Positions 35,933 through 42,623 of a DNA stretch of 64,000 nucleotides are shown here, in pieces (position 1 is the first letter of the stretch; each line of letters starts with the position of its first letter). The translations under genes and the position numbers were made by a program. The DNA comes from Desulfolutivibrio sulfodismutans DSM 3696 (GTDB lineage: Bacteria > Desulfobacterota > Desulfovibrionia > Desulfovibrionales > Desulfovibrionaceae): contig NZ_CP045504.1 in the NCBI RefSeq assembly GCF_013376455.1, positions 2,439,001 to 2,503,000 of the forward strand, written 5' to 3'. The notes below the pieces were generated by a model. It made no database searches. It saw nothing but the letters and a program-made list of their open reading frames with translations, and was not told the origin of the DNA.

Positions 35933-36964
35933 TCAACATCCCGCTTTGAGCACCGCTTTTTTCAAGTTGAAAGCCATAGCGTTGAGTAAAAATTCAAGTT
36001 CAACCTTGGCTACCCCCAGGTAACGCGTCCGGAAGAAGCCATAACTTCTTTTGAGCGTTCCGAAAGCCCGTTCCACCTTCGACCGGACGCTGCTAACTTG
36101 ACGATTTGCCGCTTTTTCGGCGGGGTTCAGCGCACGGTTGCGAGCGGCCTTATGCATGATGCCGTCGGCAAGTCTCCGAGCTTGGAGCACATGCCTGTTC
36201 AACTGGCTGCTGTATCCCTTGTCCGCATAGATGCGGCCCCCTGGCATGGGGCCAATCTCATCAAGAATATCCACGAATTCCTGCGTATCCGAACGGTTGG
36301 CGGGCGTGACATGGCCGCCGAGGAGAAAGCCGTCCCGGCTGTCCGTGGCCGCATGGACTTTGTAGCCGTAATAAGCCCGGTTCCCTTTGCGCAACCAGGC
36401 CGCATCGGCGTCATCGGAGTAGCTGATGGTTACGTCCGACGCCTCGTCGTCATCTTCCTCGCGATCTTCGGGAAGAATATCGATTACTTTGAGGGGGCGG
36501 CGCGAGGAGGTGATGACGCTCGCGTCCACGATGGCTCCTTCACGTACCAGTAAGCCGCGCCGCTGGAGTTGATGGTTGAGTTTGTCCAGAAGCCGCTTCA
36601 AGACGTTTTTTTCAAGCAGGCTCTGCCGAAACCGGCAAATGGTCGAGGAATCGGGCACCTCGTCATGATCAAGGGAAAGGCCCACGAATCGGACAAAGGA
36701 CAACCGATCGTACAAGCATTCCTCCACCGCCGCGTCGCTCAGGTTGTACCACCTCTGGAGCAGAAGGATTTTAAACATCGGCAACGGTGCATATGCAGGA
36801 TTACCAACGGCATTGACGACTCGGCTGAGCTTTTTTCGAAGAAGCTTCTCAAACGGCTTCCAATCAATGAGGCGATCAATCTCATCCAGAAAGCATTCCT
36901 TGTGCCTGCGATGGGACACGACGTAGTCGGCAATACCGGGCTTATTGGAATTGCGCTCGCTCAT
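35933..36964 (-). CDS. IS5-family transposase
   Basis: DDE transposase of 343 residues. The N-terminal DUF772-type segment carries LPMFKILLLQRWYNLSD and DSSTICRFRQ. The catalytic triad lies in IVDASVIT (first Asp), YADKGYSS (second Asp) and VRSKVERAFGTLKR, which fits the R-3-E-6-K signature of IS5 exactly. It has no frameshift or stop. The ATG at 36964 has GGAGG five bases upstream; another ATG at 36976 is open but poorly supported. AT-rich upstream DNA (TTGTAA, 16 bases, TATATT) is a plausible promoter inside the element. Confidence 0.95.
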   Translation of the reverse strand: MSERNSNKPGIADYVVSHRRHKECFLDEIDRLIDWKPFEKLLRKKLSRVVNAVGNPAYAPLPMFKILLLQRWYNLSDAAVEECLYDRLSFVRFVGLSLDHDEVPDSSTICRFRQSLLEKNVLKRLLDKLNHQLQRRGLLVREGAIVDASVITSSRRPLKVIDILPEDREEDDDEASDVTISYSDDADAAWLRKGNRAYYGYKVHAATDSRDGFLLGGHVTPANRSDTQEFVDILDEIGPMPGGRIYADKGYSSQLNRHVLQARRLADGIMHKAARNRALNPAEKAANRQVSSVRSKVERAFGTLKRSYGFFRTRYLGVAKVELEFLLNAMAFNLKKAVLKAGC

Positions 36965-37040
36965 GATCGCCTCCATTATTTTTGATGGAGAAAATATAGC
37001 ATAATTGCCTAAAATTACAATAGAATTGTGCCATTTTTCC

Positions 37041-37053
37041 GTGCAACGGTCTC
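37041..37053. repeat. Right terminal inverted repeat of the IS5-family element
   Basis: GTGCAACGGTCTC, the inverted partner of the left end, followed by ATAAT. It lies about 100 bases before cheW. Confidence 0.85.
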
Positions 37054-37156
37054 ATAATGACTTAGCTTATTTTGTTTTGCCACGCCTTGCCCCCGGGCCT
37101 GAAAGCAGGTACCCTTTCGAAGGGAAGCACCCTCCACTCCCCGAAAGGAATCCCTC

Positions 37157-37630
37157 ATGGCCGCACCCGTAGAGAAAAAACAATACCTGACCTTCGCCCT
37201 GGGCGAGGAGCTCTTCGCCCTGGAGTCCTCCCTGGTCCTGGAGGTTCTGGAGGTTCCGGCCATCACCCGCATCCCCCGGGTGGCGGACTTTCTGCTCGGG
37301 GTCATCAATCTGCGCGGCAACGCGGCCACCATCGTGGACGTGCGCCGCAAGTTCGGCATGTCCCCCACGGAATGCACCCGCGACACCTGCGTCATCGTGG
37401 TGGAGCGGGATTTCGATGGAGAGCGCCAGCCCGTGGGACTTCTGGCCGATTCGGTGCGCGAGGTGCTGGAGGTTACCCCGGACTGCGTGCTGCCCCCCCC
37501 GGACATGGGGCTTTCCGTGGACGCCCGGTACATTGGCGGCGTGGCCCGGCATGGGGAGGACTTCGTTTTGCTGCTCGACGCCGACCGCCTGCTCTGTCTG
37601 GCGGAACTGGCCGCCCGCGCCGACGCATAG
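37157..37630 (+). CDS. cheW: Chemotaxis coupling protein CheW
   Basis: 157-residue CheW domain protein: KKQYLTFALGEELFALE opening, VLEVLEVPAITRIPR, and FLLGVINLRGNAATIVDVRRKFG are standard motifs. CheW links receptors to the CheA kinase in the cytoplasm. AAAGGAA lies eight bases before the ATG. It stands alone, with no other chemotaxis gene in the window. The IS element ends about 100 bases upstream, so its native promoter may have been displaced or changed. Confidence 0.94.
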   Translation: MAAPVEKKQYLTFALGEELFALESSLVLEVLEVPAITRIPRVADFLLGVINLRGNAATIVDVRRKFGMSPTECTRDTCVIVVERDFDGERQPVGLLADSVREVLEVTPDCVLPPPDMGLSVDARYIGGVARHGEDFVLLLDADRLLCLAELAARADA

Positions 37631-37756
37631 CCGCACCGGGTCCGCGACATCACTGGCCACGCATGGGGCGGCCATCCCTACAACAGGCCCGTTTCTTGAT
37701 AAAACACCGGGCATCTTTTCAAAAATGCGGCGCGTGGCGACTTTTTTTTCGACCGT

Positions 37757-37819
37757 AACAAATTCTTGTTGCGCTTTCCTCCAAAAGCCGTAAGGTTCCT
37801 TGGTTACCCGCCCGGGCGG
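37757..37819 (+). promoter_or_regulatory. Dyads in the leader region of the cold-shock gene
   Basis: Two inverted repeats precede the cold-shock gene: AACAA-ATTC-TTGTT at 37757-37770 and the perfect palindrome CCGCCCGGGCGG at 37808-37819, about 45 bases before the ATG. Cold-shock mRNAs often have structured leaders. Neither element has been matched to a known regulator. Confidence 0.4.
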
Positions 37820-37861
37820 TTCGCCGTGCCGGGCAACATAATGCAGAAGGAGCATTTTTTT

Positions 37862-38065
37862 ATGTCCCAGGAAGGAACGGTTAAGTGGTTCAACGAAAAG
37901 AAGGGTTTCGGCTTCATCGAGCAAAATGGCGGAGATGACGTGTTCGTGCATTTCTCGGCCATTTCCGGCAACGGATTCAAGACGCTGCACGAAGGCGACC
38001 GGGTCAGCTTCGAAGTTGTCTCCGGCGACAAAGGGGTCAAGGCGGCCAACGTGACCGTCCTGTAG
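37862..38065 (+). CDS. CspA-family cold-shock protein
   Basis: 67-residue OB-fold protein with both nucleic-acid motifs, GFGFIEQ (RNP1) and DVFVHFSAI (RNP2), starting [14 protein letters not shown]. It binds single-stranded RNA/DNA and melts RNA structure. AAGGAG lies nine bases upstream, separated by a T-run. A long leader and a strong downstream terminator show a single-gene transcript. Whether it is cold-inducible or constitutive cannot be told. Confidence 0.97.
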   Translation: MSQEGTVKWFNEKKGFGFIEQNGGDDVFVHFSAISGNGFKTLHEGDRVSFEVVSGDKGVKAANVTVL

Positions 38066-38090
38066 CAGATCCCGTCCCGCTTGCTTTTCA

Positions 38091-38117
38091 AAGCCCCTGC
38101 AGCGCGGGGGCTTTTTT
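38091..38117 (+). terminator. Intrinsic terminator of the cold-shock gene
   Basis: Stem AAGCCCC / GGGGCTT around a nine-base loop, followed by TTTT, placed 26 bases after the stop codon. Confidence 0.9.
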
Positions 38118-38239
38118 CTTTGGCGACGGCGTGTTCCCCATGGCCCGCCGGACGGCGTGCGTCCGGTCCACACCCTGCCGCAGCGCCGGGGGAAAAGACC
38201 GCCCCCGGCCGCGCCGTTTTTTTCTTTCCGGAGTCGGCG

Positions 38240-38545
38240 TCAGCCGCCGCAGACCACCTGATGGTGGGTGACGAACAGGTCCGGGTCCAGTTCGAAGGCC
38301 GCATCGTCGCCATGCAGCCAGGCCCGGTCGATATCCTCCCCGGCAAACGTCCGGATGGCCTCGTAGGATTCCCAGTACGAGATCATGACAAAGTGGGTCA
38401 CCCCGGCGCAGTCCCGGCGCAGGACCGTGGCGCCCGCGCCGCCCGGGGTTTTCTCCACCTCGGCCACGCCCGTGGCCCGCAGATGGGTCTCGAAGGCGTC
38501 GGCCTTGCGTCGTGGCGTGCGGCAGGTCCAAACCCTGGCGATCAT
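38240..38545 (-). CDS. Antibiotic biosynthesis monooxygenase-like protein
   Basis: 101-residue dimeric alpha/beta-barrel (ABM) type protein: it opens MIARVWTCRTPRRKADAFETHL and includes GVTHFVMISYWESYEAIRTFAG, the usual ABM core. Related proteins act on quinones, heme or small lipid-like molecules, or are simply stress-linked. AGGA precedes the ATG. It lies alone on the minus strand, 179 bases downstream of the kdsD stop, and probably has its own promoter. Confidence 0.8.
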   Translation of the reverse strand: MIARVWTCRTPRRKADAFETHLRATGVAEVEKTPGGAGATVLRRDCAGVTHFVMISYWESYEAIRTFAGEDIDRAWLHGDDAAFELDPDLFVTHHQVVCGG

Positions 38546-38724
38546 GGCGTTTCCTGTCCTTTGGAATGGGGCGTAAACGGGTGCTGCCGTGGACCGGGCC
38601 GCCCAGTGTCCGGCGGCGTCCCGTATTGCGAGCGGCGCTTTCCGCTACAGACCAACCCCCCAACAGCACTTTGAATTTATACGATTTATTAAAAAAACAG
38701 AACAGTCTTTTTGTGAACGTCACG

Positions 38725-39669
38725 CTAGATGTCGTAGAGTTGCACGATCCCCGCAATGCGCCCCTGCTGCTCCACGAGCAGCGAGGTGATCTTCCCCTTG
38801 AGCATGATTTTTTTGGCGTCGGCCAACAGCATGTCGCCCGGCACGATCTTGGGGTTTTTGGTCATGACATCCCTGGCGCAGGCCATGTGCAGGGCGGCGA
38901 GGTCTTTTTGCATCATGGTCCGGCGGAGGTCGCCGTCGGTGACGATGCCCGTGACCCGATCGGCGGCGTCCATGATGATGGCCAGGCCGCACCGCCCCTC
39001 GCTCATGATCAGGGGGAGCTCCTGAAGCGGCGTTTGTTCCCGGGCAAAGGGCAGCATGTCGGTCTTCATGACCATGTCCACCGTGGTCAGCAAAAGACGC
39101 CCCAGATGCCCGGCGGGATGGCAGACGGCAAAATCCTCGGCGTTGAACCGCCGGGCGTGCATAAGCGTCATGGCCAAGGCGTCGCCCAGAACCAGGGCCG
39201 CCGTGGAGGACGAGGTGGGGGCGAGCATCAAGGGGCAGGCCTCTTCCGAAACGTGGGCGTCGAGATGATAGTCGGCGCACCGGGCCAGGGTGGACTTGCG
39301 GTTGGCGGTCATGGCCATGAGATAGATGTTGTTGTGCTTTAAAAAGGGGATAAGCCGCAGGATCTCGTCCGTTTCGCCGGATTTGGACACGGCCAGCACC
39401 ATATCCGGGGCCCGGATGACCCCCACGTCGCCGTGGCAGGCCTCGCTGGCATGCAAAAAGACGCTCGGCGTCCCGGTGCTGGACAGGGTGGCGGCAATTT
39501 TTTTCCCGATGATGCCGGATTTGCCCACGCCGGTGACGAACAGCTTGGCGTTGCTGTTGATGATCCGCTCGATGACCTTGGAGAGCCCCGTGAAGTCATG
39601 GTCCAAGAGGGACATGACCGCCGTGGCCTCCACCCGGATGGTGCGCAGAAACGTGTCGTGCTGTTGCAT
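38725..39669 (-). CDS. kdsD: Arabinose-5-phosphate isomerase (KpsF/GutQ family)
   Basis: Converts ribulose 5-phosphate to arabinose 5-phosphate, the first step towards KDO. 314 residues: an SIS domain with GVGKSGIIGKKIAATLSSTG, HGDVGVI and SKSGETDEIL, then two CBS repeats (about residues 200-314). It starts nine bases after kdsB. With kdsA and kdsB it gives three KDO enzymes in one operon. The phosphatase KdsC is not encoded beside them. Confidence 0.96.
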   Translation of the reverse strand: MQQHDTFLRTIRVEATAVMSLLDHDFTGLSKVIERIINSNAKLFVTGVGKSGIIGKKIAATLSSTGTPSVFLHASEACHGDVGVIRAPDMVLAVSKSGETDEILRLIPFLKHNNIYLMAMTANRKSTLARCADYHLDAHVSEEACPLMLAPTSSSTAALVLGDALAMTLMHARRFNAEDFAVCHPAGHLGRLLLTTVDMVMKTDMLPFAREQTPLQELPLIMSEGRCGLAIIMDAADRVTGIVTDGDLRRTMMQKDLAALHMACARDVMTKNPKIVPGDMLLADAKKIMLKGKITSLLVEQQGRIAGIVQLYDI

Positions 39670-39678
39670 GGCCGCTTT

Positions 39679-40422
39679 CTACCTTTCCCCTTCGCGGTGC
39701 AGGATGCCTCGTACCTTCTCCAGGCAGTCAGGGGTATCCACCCCCGGCCGGGCCCCGGAGACCGTCAACACCCGGATGGGGATGCCCCCGGACAGAAACC
39801 GCAACTGCTCAAGCCGCTCCACCCGCTCCAGCATGCTCACAGGCAGGCTGCGAAACCGCTCCAGGGCGCTTCGCGTATAGGCATAGATGCCGATGTGCCG
39901 GTAATACACGACGTCCGCATCGGCCTCAAAGGCGTGGGGAATGGGGGACCGGCTGAAATACAAGGCCTGCCCCTGATCCGAGAACACCACCTTGACGGCG
40001 TGGGGGCTGGCGGCCTCCTGTCCGGGCATGGGGCAGCACAGGGTGGCCACGGAAATGCCGGGATCGTCGGCCATGGTCCGGGCCAGCAGCTCCAGATGGG
40101 CGGGATCGGCCAGGGGTTCGTCCCCCTGGAGGTTGATGAAGACGTCGGCCGGGATGGAGGCCATGGCCTCGATGATCCGCTCCGTCCCCGAGGCGTGATG
40201 GCTGCCGGTCATGACCGCCTCACCTCCTGCGTCGGTGACGGCGCGGGCGATGCGGCCGTCGTCCGTGGCCACCACGACCCGGTCCACCCCGCGCGCCGCC
40301 CGGGCCCGCTCCAGGACGCGCACGATCATGGGCTTGCCGCAGATGTCCGCCAGGGGTTTGCCCGGCAGCCGCGTGGAGGCGTAGCGCGAGGGAATGACGA
40401 TGGCCGTCCGGCTGGCGTTCAT
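39679..40422 (-). CDS. kdsB: CMP-KDO synthetase
   Basis: Activates KDO with CTP for lipid A/LPS core assembly. 247 residues with the signature [15 protein letters not shown] at the N-terminus, [10 protein letters not shown] around residue 95 and YRHIGIYAY near residue 170, all typical of KdsB. The ATG overlaps the kdsA stop by four bases (ATGA), which shows coupling. Confidence 0.96.
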   Translation of the reverse strand: MNASRTAIVIPSRYASTRLPGKPLADICGKPMIVRVLERARAARGVDRVVVATDDGRIARAVTDAGGEAVMTGSHHASGTERIIEAMASIPADVFINLQGDEPLADPAHLELLARTMADDPGISVATLCCPMPGQEAASPHAVKVVFSDQGQALYFSRSPIPHAFEADADVVYYRHIGIYAYTRSALERFRSLPVSMLERVERLEQLRFLSGGIPIRVLTVSGARPGVDTPDCLEKVRGILHREGER

Positions 40423-41231
40423 GGGCGCAGGCACTCGGCGATGGCGCGCAGTTGGGCGACCAGGGGGGCCACCTCGGCGAAGGGGAGCATGACATGGGCG
40501 TCGCACAGGGCCTTGGCGGGCTCGGGATGGGTCTCGAAAAAAACGCCGCGGACATGCCCTGTGGCCATGGCCGCCCGGGCCAGGGCCGGGGCCAGGTCCG
40601 GCTGGCCGCCGCTGGCGTGGCCCAGGGCCCCGGGGAGCTGCACCGAGTGGGTGGCGTCGAAAACCACGGGGCAGCCCGTGGCCTGGGCCATGAGCGAAAA
40701 CCCGCGCATGTCCACGACCAGATTGTTGTAGCCGAACATCGTGCCGCGCTCGCAGACCAGAAAATTTCCCTCCCCGTGCCCGGCGGCCCGGGAGGCATGC
40801 CTGGCCTTGGCGATGACGTTGCCCATGTCCCAAGGGGCCAGAAACTGGCCCTTTTTATAATTCACGGGCTTTCCGGTCGCGGCGGCGGCCATGATCAGAT
40901 CCGTCTGGCGGCACAAAAGGGCCGGAGTCTGCAGGACGTCCACGACCTCGGCCACGGGCCGCACCTGCCAGGTCTCATGCACGTCGGTCACAACCGGAAC
41001 GCCCAGCCTGCGCCGTATGGCGTCGAGAACCTCCAGCCCCCGATCCATGGACAGGCCGCGAAAACCGGCCACGGAACTTCTGTTGGCCTTGTCGAAGGAG
41101 GACTTGAAAATCCAGGGGGTGGCTGTCTGGGAAAATATTTCCTGCAACGCGCAGGCGCTTTCGTACACAAAGTCCGTGCTTTCCATGACGCACGGCCCTG
41201 CGATGCAGAAAAAGGAAGAAAAATTCATCAT
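40419..41231 (-). CDS. kdsA: KDO-8-phosphate synthase, metal-dependent type
   Basis: Condenses phosphoenolpyruvate with arabinose 5-phosphate. 270 residues with [10 protein letters not shown] at the N-terminus, [16 protein letters not shown] and [13 protein letters not shown]. The cysteine in AGPC is the metal ligand of the metal-dependent class; the metal-free enzymes have asparagine there. The start is MM at 41231 or 41228 with an AAAAAGAG purine run upstream. First gene of the kdsA-kdsB-kdsD operon. Confidence 0.96.
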   Translation of the reverse strand: MMNFSSFFCIAGPCVMESTDFVYESACALQEIFSQTATPWIFKSSFDKANRSSVAGFRGLSMDRGLEVLDAIRRRLGVPVVTDVHETWQVRPVAEVVDVLQTPALLCRQTDLIMAAAATGKPVNYKKGQFLAPWDMGNVIAKARHASRAAGHGEGNFLVCERGTMFGYNNLVVDMRGFSLMAQATGCPVVFDATHSVQLPGALGHASGGQPDLAPALARAAMATGHVRGVFFETHPEPAKALCDAHVMLPFAEVAPLVAQLRAIAECLRP

Positions 41232-41682
41232 GGCTCTTTTTAAAATGTTATCCTTTTTCCATAGACAACTCGATCATGCTGTTCCACTTTTTCATTTATC
41301 TCTGGGAAAATCGCCAGGACGCCGACGTTTCCCGTCAGACATCCCGGCCAAAACGCAGGGGGCACATGGCTGTGGATTTGCCGGGGGTGAACCCCCCTGC
41401 TCGCCGACACGCGCGCCAACCCTCTTGCGGCTCGAATTGTCCAGCAGTTTCCCGAGGTTGAACACGTTCACACAAAGTACCTATACCCCCAAACACGCAC
41501 CCCGCGCAACTGCGGCCACCGCTCCCCACGGCGCGTCCCGGGGCATCGCCGCCAGGGACGCCGCAGAGAAGGAAGTGGCGTCCGACGCATTGCAACAAAC
41601 GCCGGGAACAGGCACAATCACGAAAGACAAGGGCGACCCGCAGGCTGCGGCGTCCCCCGGAATACCACCCCAAGGAGTCATC
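41232..41682. other. Divergent intergenic region between kdsA and the SLOG gene
   Basis: No supported gene. The AT-rich start (41,232-41,310) probably holds the kdsA promoter; TTGTCT followed 17 bases later by TTTTAA is a weak candidate. A short GC hairpin (GGGGG, TGAA loop, CCCCC) lies at 41383-41396. The rest looks like ordinary spacer DNA before the SLOG gene. Confidence 0.4.
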
Positions 41683-42240
41683 ATGACCAACGCGACAGAC
41701 TATACCCTTTTTAGCGGCGGCGCGCAGGGCGCCGAGGCGGAATTCGGTCGCCAGGCCGAAAAATACGGCCTCCAGGAGGTCACCTACACCTTCGAGGGGC
41801 ACAAGATCGAGCGTACCCGGGGCCTGCGCGTCCTGACCGCCGAGGAGCTGGCCCGCAAGGATGTCAGCCTAAGCTACGTCTCCAAGCTGCTCAACCGCAA
41901 CTTCAGCAACGGCCCCCAGATCCGCATGGTCCTGCGGACCATCATGCATCAGGTGGATTCGGGCCTGGAAATCTTTGTGGTGGGGGTCATCCACGAGGAC
42001 GGCACCGTCAAGGGCGGCACGGGTTGGGGGGCGGAATTCGCCAAGATCTGCAACAAGCCCCTGTATGTCTTTTGCCAGGAAAAGGCGAAATGGTTCGCGT
42101 TCAAAGGCGTCCACCTGCAGCCGGTTGCGCCCCCGGTCATCAGCCAGACCCATTTCACGGGCACAGGCACCCGGTTTCTTGAGGACTGCGGCCGTCAGGC
42201 CATCGCCGATCTGTTCACCCGGTCCTTCGGCCAGGGGTGA
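41683..42240 (+). CDS. SLOG-like Rossmannoid nucleotide-binding protein
   Basis: 185 residues. FSGGAQGAEAEFGRQAEKYG at the N-terminus is the SGGAxGxD-type glycine loop of the SLOG (DprA/LOG) superfamily, and GGTGWGAEFAKICNKPLYVFCQ in the second half is the matching distal loop; together these suggest binding of a nucleotide or related ligand. Known SLOG groups include LOG phosphoribohydrolases, DprA and sensors in some nucleotide-signalling defence systems. Nothing in the neighbourhood points to one of these. AAGGAG six bases upstream fixes the start. Single gene with kdsA divergent; role unknown. Confidence 0.7.
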   Translation: MTNATDYTLFSGGAQGAEAEFGRQAEKYGLQEVTYTFEGHKIERTRGLRVLTAEELARKDVSLSYVSKLLNRNFSNGPQIRMVLRTIMHQVDSGLEIFVVGVIHEDGTVKGGTGWGAEFAKICNKPLYVFCQEKAKWFAFKGVHLQPVAPPVISQTHFTGTGTRFLEDCGRQAIADLFTRSFGQG

Positions 42241-42465
42241 GTCCCTTAATAAATACGCCCGTACCGTTTTCAAAAAAGAATTCTATCAGATTGTTGTTTT
42301 TCAAATCCGGGCGCACCGATTTCGAGGACATGGCACGAACGCGGCGTCCCCGGTTTAACCCGGGGCGGGCACCGGATCGAACCGGCAGAGCAGGTTGATC
42401 TTACACAACACGCCTGTGTTTTTGTAACAGCGCGACGCGAAACGAAGCGTCCGCATCTCTCCACC

Positions 42466-42502
42466 GGCCCCCGGCCCCCGGCCCCCGGCCCCCGGCCCCC
42501 GG
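42466..42502. repeat. Tandem GGCCCCC repeat
   Basis: Five perfect units of GGCCCCC followed by GG, in the space between two convergent genes. It overlaps the left arm of the hairpin at 42491-42527. Such a short G/C heptamer array is prone to slippage and could vary in copy number. Confidence 0.9.
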
Positions 42503-42527
42503 ACGCCAAGCCCGTCCGGGGGCCGGG
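42491..42527. repeat. 14-bp perfect GC hairpin
   Basis: CCCGGCCCCCGGAC, a nine-base loop, then GTCCGGGGGCCGGG. All 14 positions pair. It lies about 95 bases beyond the mscS stop and 250 beyond the SLOG stop. No T-run follows on either strand. Confidence 0.85.
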
Positions 42528-42623
42528 CCTGCCTGGACTCAAGGGGAACGCCGACGGCGTGGCTCGCACGCCCCGGCGGACTTCTTCTTGTCCGCGCCTG
42601 GGGGGAATGGCGGCGTGGACGCC

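Larger units (their letters stand above)
35790..37054. mobile_element. IS5-family insertion sequence, apparently complete
   Basis: About 1.26 kb with imperfect terminal inverted repeats (GAGACCGCTGCAC at the left, GTGCAACGGTCTC at the right; 12 of 13 bases pair) around one full-length transposase gene. ATAAT is present directly on both flanks; if the ends are taken as TGAGACC...GGTCTCA the flanking repeat is TAA, the three-base TNA duplication known for IS1031-type IS5 elements. An intact transposase, matching ends and a target duplication point to a recent insertion. The left side has 140 bases between the inverted repeat and the transposase stop. Confidence 0.88.
42241..42623. other. Intergenic region with AT-rich start and strong GC hairpins
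   Basis: Follows the SLOG stop and the mscS stop (convergent). The first 70 bases are AT-rich; then CCCCGG-TTTAAC-CCGGGG (42348-42365) and the tandem repeat plus long hairpin listed separately. No protein-like frame. Without a T-run beside the stems, classical termination is uncertain, but the hairpins probably mark the transcript ends. Confidence 0.45.

Noticed and set aside
42466-42502. Candidate CRISPR-like array
   Set aside because: Units are only seven bases with no spacers; it is a simple tandem repeat.
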